Assembly: GCF_002803065.1 (NCBI RefSeq)
Contig: NZ_NNBL01000010.1
Location: 162,789 to 226,788, forward strand
Length of the DNA stretch: 64,000 nt
DNA from: Streptomyces sp. CB01635
GTDB taxonomy: Bacteria; Actinomycetota; Actinomycetes; Streptomycetales; Streptomycetaceae
Reading direction: 5' to 3'
Position numbers and translations under genes: made by a program
The notes under the pieces: model-generated
Told to the model about the DNA's origin: nothing
The model's database searches: none
Seen by the model: the letters and a program-made list of their open reading frames with translations, nothing else
In this document: positions 42,261 to 50,020 of the stretch, piece after piece
Numbering within the stretch: position 1 is the first letter of the stretch
Layout: each line of letters starts with the position of its first letter

Positions 42261-42698
42261 ATGCCGGACCTCTCCCATGGTGACGACGCAGCCGCAGTGA
42301 ACGCACTGCGCTCAGCGGTGATGCGCCTGTCGCGCCGACTCAAGCACCAGCGGGTCGACGAGTCGCTGAGCCCCACAGAAATGTCGGTGCTCGGCACCCT
42401 CGCCCGCTGCGGCAGCGCGACTCCGGGCGAACTCGCCCGCAAGGAGCACGTTCAGCCGCCGTCGATGACCCGCATCGTCGCGCTGCTCGAGGCCAAGGGG
42501 CTCGTCCGGTTGGAGCCGCATCCCGAGGACCGGCGACAGAAGGTCGTCACCTCCACCGAGCAGGCCGAGGCCATGCTCGAAGAGAGCCGCCGCAAGCGCA
42601 ACGCGTGGCTGGCCTCGCTCGTGGAGAACCTGGACGAGGACGAGTGGGCCAAGATCCGCGCCGCCGCCCCCGTCCTGGAGAAGCTCGCCCACCTGTAA
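42261..42698 (+). CDS. MarR-family regulator
   Basis: A 145-residue winged-helix protein: RSAVMRLSRRLKHQRVDESLSPTEMSVLGTLAR, recognition region TPGELARKEHVQPPSMTRIVALLEAKGLV, wing PHPEDRRQKVVTSTE. It lies 58 bp upstream of an MFS exporter on the same strand and likely represses both until a ligand binds. The start has no ribosome binding site; TAAGCT ends 6 nt before the ATG and overlaps a GTTA/TAAC palindrome. Confidence 0.93.
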   Translation: MPDLSHGDDAAAVNALRSAVMRLSRRLKHQRVDESLSPTEMSVLGTLARCGSATPGELARKEHVQPPSMTRIVALLEAKGLVRLEPHPEDRRQKVVTSTEQAEAMLEESRRKRNAWLASLVENLDEDEWAKIRAAAPVLEKLAHL

Positions 42699-42756
42699 GG
42701 CCCTTCGGGGTGTACGTCGACCTGCCGTTCACGGCCGCCAAGGAGGCGAACCCGCA

Positions 42757-44100
42757 TTGAGTACGGGACCCGGAGCAGACTCCGCCCCCGCACCAGCCGC
42801 CCTCGACAAGACCGACCGCCCCGGCAAGAGCTCGATGTTCAGCTCGCTGAAGATCCGTAACTACCGGCTCTTCGCGACCGGGGCCGTCGTTTCCAACACC
42901 GGCACCTGGATGGCCCGCATCACCCAGGACTGGCTGGTGCTCAGCATCACCGGCTCCTCGGCCGCCGTCGGTATCACCACGGCCATGCAGTTCCTGCCGA
43001 TGCTCCTGTTCGGCCTCTACGGCGGCGTCATCGCCGACCGTTTCGCCAAGCGGAACCTGCTGTTCGTCACCCAGGGCGCCATGAGCCTGTCCGGGCTCTT
43101 CCTCGCGACGCTCACCCTCACCGGGAACGTCCAGGTCTGGCACGTCTACCTCGCGGCCTTCTTCACCGGCCTCGTCACCGTCGTCGACAACCCGACCCGT
43201 CAGTCCTTCGTCTCCGAGATGGTCGGCCCCGACCAGGTCCGCAACGCGGTCAGCCTGAACTCGGCGAACTTCCAGTCGGCACGCCTGATCGGTCCCGCGG
43301 TCGCGAGTGGACTCACCGCTGCCGTCGGTCCGGGCTGGGCGTTCCTCGCCAACGGCCTGTCCTTCCTCGCCCCGCTCACCAGCCTCTGCCTGATGCGCAC
43401 CCGCGAGCTGCACCACACCCCGCGTGCCCCGCGCGGCAAGGGCCAGCTCCGTGAGGGCCTCAACTACGTCTCCAAGCACCCCGAGCTGATCTGGCCGATC
43501 GTCCTTGTCGGCTTCGTCGGCACGTTCGGGTTCAACTTCCCGATCTGGCTGAGCGCCTACGCCGACGACGTCTTCCACGGCGGGGTCGGCATGTACGGCG
43601 TCTTCAACACGCTCATGGCCCTCGGCTCGCTGGCCGGCGCGCTGCTCGCCGCGCGGCGCCGCTCCACCCGGCTGCGCGTCCTCGCCGGAGCCGCGGTCGG
43701 CTTCGGTGTCCTGGAGGTCGTGGCCGCCTTCGCGCCCGACGTCTGGGTCTTCGCGCCGCTGATCGTGCTGCTCGGCATCCTCGGCCTCACGGTCAACGTG
43801 ACCGCGAACTCGTCGGTCCAGATGGCGACCGACCCGGAGATGCGGGGCCGCGTCATGTCCCTGTTCATGATGGTGTTCACGGGCGGTACGCCGTTCGGCG
43901 GGCCCCTGTTCGGCTGGCTCGCCGACCAGTACGGGGTCCGGCTGAGCTTCGCCATCGGTGGCCTTGTGTGCGCCACGGCCGCGCTCGGCGTCGGACTGAT
44001 GCTGGCCCGCGCCGCGAACCTGCGGCTCAAGCTCGACCTGCGCCGGGGACGGCAGCACGTGCAGTTCGTACCGCGCGAGCACCTGGCCACGGCGGCGTGA
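42757..44100 (+). CDS. MFS exporter (EntS/MFS_3 type)
   Basis: A 447-residue transporter with 11-12 membrane helices. The opening KIRNYRLFATGAVVSNTGTWMARITQDWLV and FVSEMVGPDQVRNAVSLNSANFQSARLIGPAV are typical of the enterobactin-exporter-like MFS_3 family. The start is TTG 42757, with AAGGAGG 10 nt upstream, an uncommon start codon that fits coupled expression with the MarR gene. Substrate unknown; export of a drug or a siderophore is plausible. Confidence 0.92.
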   Translation: MSTGPGADSAPAPAALDKTDRPGKSSMFSSLKIRNYRLFATGAVVSNTGTWMARITQDWLVLSITGSSAAVGITTAMQFLPMLLFGLYGGVIADRFAKRNLLFVTQGAMSLSGLFLATLTLTGNVQVWHVYLAAFFTGLVTVVDNPTRQSFVSEMVGPDQVRNAVSLNSANFQSARLIGPAVASGLTAAVGPGWAFLANGLSFLAPLTSLCLMRTRELHHTPRAPRGKGQLREGLNYVSKHPELIWPIVLVGFVGTFGFNFPIWLSAYADDVFHGGVGMYGVFNTLMALGSLAGALLAARRRSTRLRVLAGAAVGFGVLEVVAAFAPDVWVFAPLIVLLGILGLTVNVTANSSVQMATDPEMRGRVMSLFMMVFTGGTPFGGPLFGWLADQYGVRLSFAIGGLVCATAALGVGLMLARAANLRLKLDLRRGRQHVQFVPREHLATAA

Positions 44101-44117
44101 GCCGAGAGGCCTGACCG

Positions 44118-44615
44118 TCAGACGCGCCGGGCCAGGACCTGGCCCGGCCACACGCCGTCGGGCCCGGTGAACGACTCGGTGCGGACGAAGCCGTTCGCCT
44201 CGTAGAACGCGACGAGCTTGCCGTCGTCGCCCGCGTAGCAGTCGACGCGCAGGAGCGGGATGCCCGCCCTGCGTGTCTCCTGTACGGCGTGGGCGAGCAG
44301 CGCGGCGCCCGCCCCGCTGCCGTGCCGGGCCGCGAGCAGATGGACGTAGCGCTCGGGCTCACCGGCCGGCTCCACGTACGAGCCGGGCCCCTCGGAGAGC
44401 GTGAGCGTGCCGACCGGGATGCCGTCGGTCTCCGCGATCCACGGCACGCCCCCGGCCACGTACTCCTCGACCATCGCCACGGCCCGCGGACGCTCCGACC
44501 AAGGCCTCTCGCCCCACTGACCCGTGCGCCCCTGTGACACCAGCCACTCCATGGCCCCGTCGAACAGGCCGACTATCGCGGGGATATCCGCCGCGCTGCC
44601 CTTTCTGATCTCCAT
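44118..44615 (-). CDS. GNAT-family N-acetyltransferase
   Basis: A 165-residue GNAT: MEIRKGSAADIPAIVGLFDG, the central strand region VGTLTLSEGPGSYVEP, the acetyl-CoA loop ARHGSGAGAALLAHAVQETR, and GIPLLRVDCYAGDDGKLVAFYEANGF. The substrate is unknown. No ribosome binding site; TAGTCT ends 6 nt before ATG 44615. It is divergent from thpR, with only 17 bp between the two start codons. Confidence 0.9.
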   Translation of the reverse strand: MEIRKGSAADIPAIVGLFDGAMEWLVSQGRTGQWGERPWSERPRAVAMVEEYVAGGVPWIAETDGIPVGTLTLSEGPGSYVEPAGEPERYVHLLAARHGSGAGAALLAHAVQETRRAGIPLLRVDCYAGDDGKLVAFYEANGFVRTESFTGPDGVWPGQVLARRV

Positions 44616-44632
44616 ACGGGGAGACTAGCCCG

Positions 44633-45211
44633 GTGAGACTTTTCGCAGCAGTGCTGCCGCCGGACGAGGCGGTGGCCGAACTGGGGCGCGCCGTCAGCCA
44701 GTTGAAGGGGTCCCACGGCCTCGAAGGGGCCGAGGGCCTGAGGTGGACCGGCCTCCCCGGCTGGCACTTCACGCTCGCCTTCTACGGGGAGGTGCCCGAG
44801 GAGACCGTGCCCGAACTGTCGCGCCGCCTGGAACGGGCGGCGGCCCGCACCGCGCCCTTCCCGCTCGCCCTGCGCGGCGGCGGGCACTTCGGGGACCGGG
44901 CCCTGTGGGTGGGCGCGTCCGGTGACGTGGCGGCGCTGCGGCGCCTCGCCGAGCGGGCCGGGGCCGCGGCCCGCAAGGCCGGCCTCGACACGGAGGACCA
45001 CCGCCACTACCGGCCGCACCTCACGCTGGCCCGTGGCTCCGGCACCGTCCACCTCAAGCCGTACGTGGCCGCCCTCGACTCCTTCACCGGCGAGCAGTGG
45101 ACGGTGGGTGAGCTGGCACTCGTCCGGAGCAGGCTGCCGAGGTCCGGGGTGCGCGGCGAGCAGCCCCGCTACGAGAAGGTCGGCGGCTGGCCGCTTTCGG
45201 CCACGGGTTAA
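44633..45211 (+). CDS. thpR: RNA 2',3'-cyclic phosphodiesterase
   Basis: A 192-residue 2H phosphoesterase with the two catalytic HxTL motifs: HFTLAFYG (residues 44-51) and HLTLARG near residue 125. It opens 2',3'-cyclic phosphates at RNA ends. GTG 44633 has GGGGAG 9 nt upstream. Its promoter must lie inside the divergent GNAT gene. A single-helix peptide gene follows 9 bp downstream. Confidence 0.94.
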   Translation: MRLFAAVLPPDEAVAELGRAVSQLKGSHGLEGAEGLRWTGLPGWHFTLAFYGEVPEETVPELSRRLERAAARTAPFPLALRGGGHFGDRALWVGASGDVAALRRLAERAGAAARKAGLDTEDHRHYRPHLTLARGSGTVHLKPYVAALDSFTGEQWTVGELALVRSRLPRSGVRGEQPRYEKVGGWPLSATG

Positions 45212-45220
45212 TCTCGAAGC

Positions 45221-45310
45221 GTGGACCCGAAGAGCCGTAACCGGATCATGGCCGTTGTGCTGGTACTGATGTTCGCCGTCGTCGCAGTGGCGGCCGCGGT
45301 CGGAAAGTGA
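45221..45310 (+). CDS. 29-residue single-helix membrane peptide
   Basis: A small gene starting at GTG 45221: MDPKSRNRIMAVVLVLMFAV and nine more residues ending in GK. It has a basic N-terminus followed by one 20-residue hydrophobic helix, the layout of small bacterial membrane peptides. TAATCT (45209-45214) ends exactly 6 nt before the GTG, the leaderless pattern seen at other genes in the window, and codons follow Streptomyces bias. Function unknown. Confidence 0.55.
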   Translation: MDPKSRNRIMAVVLVLMFAVVAVAAAVGK

Positions 45311-45356
45311 CCGCGGCCGCACCCCGCCGTACCCGCACCCCCGTGGCTACCGGGCC

Positions 45357-45513
45357 GCGCGAGACCCCCGCTCTACCAGGCGAATGCCTCCGGTGACGGC
45401 CCCGGGCCCGGGCTGTGCTGTCCCGGGGGGCGACCCCCGGACCCCCGGCCGTTCACAGCGCGAGGCCTGCGCTCTACCAGGCGAATGCCTCCGGTGACGG
45501 CCCCGGGCCCGGG
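45357..45513. repeat. Duplicated 3' end of the aldo-keto reductase gene around a dispersed repeat
   Basis: 45370-45412 and 45471-45513 are identical over 43 bp (period 101), and the similarity extends about 13 bp further left. Each copy encodes the enzyme's C-terminal PGPGPSPEAFAW and stop. Between them lies GGGGGGCGACCCCCGGACCC, a copy of a common Streptomyces dispersed element. Confidence 0.75.
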
Positions 45514-46469
45514 AAGATCTCGTCCAGGCCCGTGAGGACCTCCTCGCTCAGTTCGAGCTCGACCGCGCGCAGCGCCGAGTCGAGCTGCTCCGAGGTGCGC
45601 GGGCCGACGATGGGACCGGTGACGCCGGGACGGGTCAGCAGCCAGGCCAGCGCCGCCTCGCCGGGCGCGAGGCCGTGCTTGTCGAGCAGGTCCTCGTAGG
45701 CCTGGAGCTGGGCGCGCGTCTCCGGGTTCGCGAGCGCGTCCGCGGCCCGGCCGCTCGCGCGACGCCCGCCCTCGACCTCCTTCCTGATGACCCCGCCGAG
45801 CAGACCGCCGTGCAGCGGCGACCAGGGGATGACCCCGAGGCCGTACTCCTGCGCGGCCGGGATGACCTCCATCTCGGCGCGTCGCTCCGAGAGGTTGTAG
45901 AGGCACTGCTCGCTGACGAGGCCGAGGGTGCCGCGGGCGGCCGCCTTCTCGTTGGCCTGGGCGATCTTGTAGCCGGGAAAGTTCGACGATCCGGCGTAAA
46001 GGATCTTGCCCTGCTGGATCAGGACGTCGACGGCCTGCCAGATCTCCTCGAAGGGGGTCTCGCGGTCGACGTGGTGGAACTGGTAGATGTCGATGTAGTC
46101 CGTGCCCAGCCGCTTGAGGCTGGCCTCGACGGCGCGGCGGATGTTGACCGCGGAGAGCTTGTCGTGGTTGGGCCAGGGCGAATCGGTGCCCGCGCCGGCC
46201 ATGTTGCCGTAGACCTTCGTGGCCAGGACCGTCTTGTCCCGCCGGTCGCCGCCCTGGGCGAACCAGCTGCCGATGATCTCCTCGGTACGGCCCTTGTTCT
46301 CGCCCCAGCCGTAGACGTTGGCGGTGTCGAAGTAGTTGATTCCCGAGGCCAGCGCCGTGTCCATGATCGCGTGGCTGTCGGCCTCGTCGGTCTGCGGGCC
46401 GAAGTTCATCGTGCCGAGAACGAGCCGGCTGACCTTGAGTCCTGTGCGTCCGAGCTGCGTGTACTTCAT
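45474..46469 (-). CDS. Aldo/keto reductase
   Basis: A 331-residue NADPH-dependent aldo/keto reductase. The opening MKYTQLGRTGLKVSRLVLGT is typical, with the catalytic set in FDTANVYGWGENKGR (Asp, Tyr), VLATKVYG (Lys) and YQFHHVDRETP (His). Coenzyme-binding PIVGPRTSEQLDSAL lies near the end. Related Streptomyces enzymes reduce aldehydes or ketones; the substrate is unknown. The last codons are duplicated downstream as a non-coding copy. Confidence 0.95.
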   Translation of the reverse strand: MKYTQLGRTGLKVSRLVLGTMNFGPQTDEADSHAIMDTALASGINYFDTANVYGWGENKGRTEEIIGSWFAQGGDRRDKTVLATKVYGNMAGAGTDSPWPNHDKLSAVNIRRAVEASLKRLGTDYIDIYQFHHVDRETPFEEIWQAVDVLIQQGKILYAGSSNFPGYKIAQANEKAAARGTLGLVSEQCLYNLSERRAEMEVIPAAQEYGLGVIPWSPLHGGLLGGVIRKEVEGGRRASGRAADALANPETRAQLQAYEDLLDKHGLAPGEAALAWLLTRPGVTGPIVGPRTSEQLDSALRAVELELSEEVLTGLDEIFPGPGPSPEAFAW

Positions 46470-46499
46470 GAGTCCCCAGCCAACGGCGTGGAGTGGACT

Positions 46500-47192
46500 C
46501 TAGGCAAGGCCCCCGGGCGAGGCGCCCACCGGACCCCACGCCTGACGCATCGCCAGGGCGAACGTGTCCGCGAGCTTGCGCTCACCGCTCGCGTTCGGGT
46601 GCGTGCCGTCGTACGTGTCCTGGTGGATGTCGTACGACTCCGGCACCGACGCGAGGAGCAGGGGGGAGGGGCCCGAGTCGAGGTCGGCGACCGCCTTCGC
46701 GAGGAGCGTGTTGAAGTGCGCGACCTCCGCGGCGAACGGCGCGTCCGTCTCGGCGCGCACGTTCGGGATGACCGGCAGCAGGACCATCCGCACCCGCGGG
46801 TTCGCGGCGCGGGCCCCGGCGACGAAGCGGCGCACATTCTGCGCGGTCTGCTCCGCGTTCGTGTAGAAGCCGAGGTCGATCAGGCCGAGCGAGATGAGCA
46901 GGACGTCGGTGCGGGCGAGCGCGACCGCCTCCTCGATGACGGGCGCCATGTGCAGCCAGCCCTCGCCCCAGCCCGCGAGATGGTTGCGGGGGAAGGCGGG
47001 GTCCGCGTCCGCGTAGTCGTGCGACACCGGGGCGTTCGCCGTCTTGTCGTGGAGCGTCTCGCGCGGCCCGGCGATCTCGAACGCGCCGTCGCCGTACGCG
47101 GCCCGCAGATGCTGCCACATCCGGTAGCGCCAGGTGAGTTCGCCCGCGCTGCCTATCGTCATCGAGTCGCCGACGAATGTGAACCTGAGCAT
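46500..47192 (-). CDS. SGNH/GDSL hydrolase
   Basis: A 230-residue esterase. Block I is VGDSMTIG (Ser10 nucleophile near the start), block III is LGLIDLGFYTNAEQ (in place of GxND), and block V is DGTHPNASGERKLAD (catalytic Asp and His). No signal peptide, so it is cytoplasmic. ATG 47192 lies in a 69-bp divergent promoter region shared with the secreted protein gene; GATGAT ends 6 nt upstream. It is 30 bp upstream of the AKR gene and probably in one operon with it. Confidence 0.9.
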   Translation of the reverse strand: MLRFTFVGDSMTIGSAGELTWRYRMWQHLRAAYGDGAFEIAGPRETLHDKTANAPVSHDYADADPAFPRNHLAGWGEGWLHMAPVIEEAVALARTDVLLISLGLIDLGFYTNAEQTAQNVRRFVAGARAANPRVRMVLLPVIPNVRAETDAPFAAEVAHFNTLLAKAVADLDSGPSPLLLASVPESYDIHQDTYDGTHPNASGERKLADTFALAMRQAWGPVGASPGGLA

Positions 47193-47261
47193 CCGCTCAT
47201 CATCGCGGATCAGGGCCGGGTGGAGTGTGTGACGCTGAGCACGCCCTGGCAAGCTGGGGGC

Positions 47262-48236
47262 ATGCGTTCGTTTCTGGGTGCGGCCGGAGCCGCCGTCGTT
47301 CTCGCGTTCGGTGCCACCGCTCCCGCCGTGGCGGACGACCCCGGCAGCGACGGGTTCACCATCAAGGACCCGCGGATCACCGAGTCCAGCGGCCTGGCCG
47401 CGTCCCGGCTCCACCCGGGCATCTACTGGACCCACAACGACAGCAGCGACGGCGCGTACCTGTACGCGGTCGACGGCAGGACCGGCGAAACCGTCGCCAC
47501 CCTCACCCTGACCGGCGTCGGCGCCCCGCGCGACGTCGAGGCCATCTCCATCGGCCCCGACAACAACCTCTACGTCGGCGACATCGGCGACAACCTCGGC
47601 GGCAAGTGGTCCCACGTGTGGATCTACAAGCTGCCGGAGCCGAAGGAACTGCGCGACCAGACGGTGCGGGCGACGCAGTTCACCGTCCAGTACGCGGACG
47701 GGCCCCGCAACGCCGAGGCGCTGATGGTCCATCCGAAGACCGGCCGCGTCTACATCGCCGAGAAGAACGAGGACGGCGGCGGCCTCTACGAAGGGCCCGA
47801 GAACCTGTCCGCGTCCGGAACGAACGTCTTCCGCCGCATCTCCGGGATCGATCTGTGGGTGACGGACGGCGCGTTCTCACCCGACGGCAAGCACCTCGCC
47901 CTGCGCGGCTACTTCGGCGGGATCTCGTACGCCTGGAAGGACGGCAAGCCCGAGCGCGACGGGCAGTTGAACGTGCCGATGCAGCCGCAGGGCGAGTCCG
48001 TCACCTACACCGCCGACGGAAAGACGCTGCTCTACGGGAGCGAGGGCAGGGGCAGCTCGGTGGAGCCCGTACAGGCCGCGGACGGGTCAGGCGGAGACTC
48101 GAAGTCGCCCTCGGCGGACGGCGATTCGGGCGACGGGCGCATCCACACGGGCCTCAGTGCGAGCGCGGTCGGAATCATCGCCGTGGTGATCGCCGTGTTC
48201 GGGATCGGCCGGCTGCTGCGCCGGCCCAAGAAGTAG
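47262..48236 (+). CDS. Surface-anchored beta-propeller-like protein
   Basis: A 324-residue protein with a signal peptide (MRSFLGAAGAAVVLAFGATA, cut near AVADDP). The body has repeated beta-blade motifs (LHPGIYWTHNDSSDGAYLYAVD, GPDNNLYVGDIGDNLGG, TDGAFSPDGKHLALRGYFGG), suggesting a WD40- or NHL-like propeller. The C-terminus has a polar linker, then a membrane helix (GIIAVVIAVFGIGRLL) and RRPKK, so it is anchored with the propeller outside. CAAGCT ends 6 nt before ATG 47262. The stop codon abuts that of the convergent PPOX gene. Function unknown. Confidence 0.85.
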   Translation: MRSFLGAAGAAVVLAFGATAPAVADDPGSDGFTIKDPRITESSGLAASRLHPGIYWTHNDSSDGAYLYAVDGRTGETVATLTLTGVGAPRDVEAISIGPDNNLYVGDIGDNLGGKWSHVWIYKLPEPKELRDQTVRATQFTVQYADGPRNAEALMVHPKTGRVYIAEKNEDGGGLYEGPENLSASGTNVFRRISGIDLWVTDGAFSPDGKHLALRGYFGGISYAWKDGKPERDGQLNVPMQPQGESVTYTADGKTLLYGSEGRGSSVEPVQAADGSGGDSKSPSADGDSGDGRIHTGLSASAVGIIAVVIAVFGIGRLLRRPKK

Positions 48237-48641
48237 TTACTTCTCGAGGACCCGTACTTCGTAGTGCAGTGTCCTGTCCCGCTGCACCTTGTGCGCCAGC
48301 GGGACCGCGACGCCGTGCATCACCGGGTGCTTGTGGCGGAGCAGTTTCGCCGCGTGCTTCGCCTCCTCGCCACCCTCGTCGAGAAGCCGGACCCGGGCCT
48401 TGAACTCGGGGCCCGTGGGGGCGCCGCGCAGGGTGGAGGGGGCGATCTCCACCTCGGGGTTGCGGCGCAGACGCTTGACCTTCCACGCCTTGCCGTACGT
48501 GCGGAAGTACGCGTGGTCACCCTCGACGACGAGGTTCACGGGGGTGCCGACACCCGTGCCGTCCTTCTTGTGGGACGTGAGCAGGACCGTGTACTGCTTG
48601 ACCAGGGGTGCGAGCACCGGGCTCGTCGGTTCAGTCGTCAT
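48237..48641 (-). CDS. PPOX-class F420-dependent oxidoreductase-like protein
   Basis: A 134-residue split-barrel protein: KQYTVLLTSHKKDGTGVGTPVNLVVEGDHAYFRTYGKAWKVKRLRRNPEVEIAPST is the classic flavin or F420-binding half-barrel. It probably uses coenzyme F420; the substrate is unknown. ATG 48641 follows GGAGGG almost directly, so the spacing is shorter than normal. An upstream start at 48689 is possible but less likely. Its stop codon is immediately adjacent to the stop of the convergent gene. Confidence 0.88.
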   Translation of the reverse strand: MTTEPTSPVLAPLVKQYTVLLTSHKKDGTGVGTPVNLVVEGDHAYFRTYGKAWKVKRLRRNPEVEIAPSTLRGAPTGPEFKARVRLLDEGGEEAKHAAKLLRHKHPVMHGVAVPLAHKVQRDRTLHYEVRVLEK

Positions 48642-48692
48642 CCCTCCATAGAGGCACTCCGCGGGCCTCCTGTCACCCTTTACGCCCAACGC

Positions 48693-48729
48693 CGATGGGG
48701 CGCCCGGCGTAGTGCCGGGCGCCCCATCG
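48693..48729 (-). terminator. Strong terminator downstream of serC
   Basis: A perfect 16-bp stem (48693-48708 with 48714-48729) and a GTAGT loop, just downstream of the serC stop and upstream of the PPOX gene. Confidence 0.85.
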
Positions 48730-48746
48730 ACGTAGAACCGGTGTGA

Positions 48747-49865
48747 CTAGAGCTTCTCGATCACGTAGTCGATGCACTTCGTCAGCGCCTCGACGTCCGC
48801 CGGGTCGATCGCCGGGAACATCGCGACGCGCAGCTGGTTGCGGCCCAGCTTGCGGTACGGCTCCGTGTCGACGATGCCGTTGGCGCGCAGCACCTTGGCG
48901 ACCGCCGCCGCGTCGATCTCGTCCGAGAAGTCGATCGTGCCGATGACCTGCGAACGCTTCGCGGCGTCCGTGACGAACGGCGTCGCGTACTTCGAGTCCT
49001 CGGCCCAGCTGTACAGGCGCGTCGAGGAGTCCTTGGTGCGGGCCGTCGTCCAGGCCAGACCGCCCTGGCTGTTCATCCACTCCAGCTGCTCACCGAGCAG
49101 GAACAGCGTCGCGAGCGCCGGGGTGTTGTACGTCTGGTTCTTGCGGGAGTTGTCGATCGCCGTCGGCAGCGAGAAGAACTCCGGGATGTGACGGCCCGAC
49201 GCGTGGATGCGCTCGGCGCGCTCCAGGGCGGCCGGCGAGAACGCCGCCAGCCACAGGCCGCCGTCCGACGCGAACGACTTCTGCGGGGCGAAGTAGTAGA
49301 CGTCCGTCTCGGCGATGTCGACGGGCAGGCCGCCGGCGCCGGAGGTCGCGTCCACCAGGACGAGGGCGCCCTCGTCGGCACCGGCCACGCGCTTGATCGG
49401 GGCGGCGACACCGGTGGAGGTCTCGTTGTGCGTGAGGCCGTACACGTCGACGCCCGCCTCGGCCTGCGGCTCGGGGTGCGTGCCGGGCTCGGAGGCGATG
49501 ACGGTCGGCTCGGCCAGCCACGGGGCCAGCTTCGAGGCCTTCGCGAACTTGGACGAGAACTCGCCGAAGTTCAGGTGCTGCGACTTGTTCTCGATCAGGC
49601 CGTGCGTCGCCACGTCCCAGAAGGCGGTGGAGCCGCCGTTGCCCAGGATCACCTCATAGCCCTCGGGGAGCTGGAAGAGGTCCTTGACCCCTTCGCGCAC
49701 CCGGCCGACCAGGTTCTTGACCGGGGCCTGGCGATGGGAGGTGCCGAGCAGGGACGTGCCGGTGGCGGCCAGGGCGTCCAGCGCCTCCGTGCGCACCTTG
49801 GAGGGGCCCGCGCCGAAACGTCCGTCGGCGGGCTTGATGTCAGCGGGAATCTGGATCTCAGCCAC
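48747..49865 (-). CDS. serC: Phosphoserine aminotransferase
   Basis: A 372-residue SerC. It transfers an amino group from glutamate to 3-phosphohydroxypyruvate in serine synthesis. Actinobacterial hallmarks are the opening DGRFGAGPSKVRTEAL, LGNGGSTAFWDVATHGL and the PLP lysine K196 in APQKSFASDGG. The start is GTG 49865; TAGGCT (49877-49872 on the minus strand) ends 6 nt upstream and there is no ribosome binding site, so the mRNA is probably leaderless. The gene stands alone, with a strong terminator after it. Confidence 0.97.
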   Translation of the reverse strand: MAEIQIPADIKPADGRFGAGPSKVRTEALDALAATGTSLLGTSHRQAPVKNLVGRVREGVKDLFQLPEGYEVILGNGGSTAFWDVATHGLIENKSQHLNFGEFSSKFAKASKLAPWLAEPTVIASEPGTHPEPQAEAGVDVYGLTHNETSTGVAAPIKRVAGADEGALVLVDATSGAGGLPVDIAETDVYYFAPQKSFASDGGLWLAAFSPAALERAERIHASGRHIPEFFSLPTAIDNSRKNQTYNTPALATLFLLGEQLEWMNSQGGLAWTTARTKDSSTRLYSWAEDSKYATPFVTDAAKRSQVIGTIDFSDEIDAAAVAKVLRANGIVDTEPYRKLGRNQLRVAMFPAIDPADVEALTKCIDYVIEKL

Positions 49866-49946
49866 GACGTGAGCCTAGCGGCTCAGGGCACGCCGTCTTA
49901 CCGGTGTCCGTCGGCTGAGACCGTTGCCCCACCCGGGGTGGACGTT

Positions 49947-49993
49947 GCGGGGCTCCGCCCCGGACCCCGTTCCTCAAACGCCGGAAGGGCTGG
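49947..49993. repeat. Common Streptomyces dispersed repeat
   Basis: The segment beginning GCGGGGCTCCGCCCCGGACC and ending in CGCCGGAAGGGCTGG is a copy of the short repeat often found downstream of Streptomyces genes. GGGGCTCCGCCCC forms a hairpin. It sits in the 155-bp gap between serC and the P450 gene and may end P450 transcripts. Confidence 0.6.
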
Positions 49994-50020
49994 ATATGCC
50001 GGTCCTGGATGGGTCAGCCC

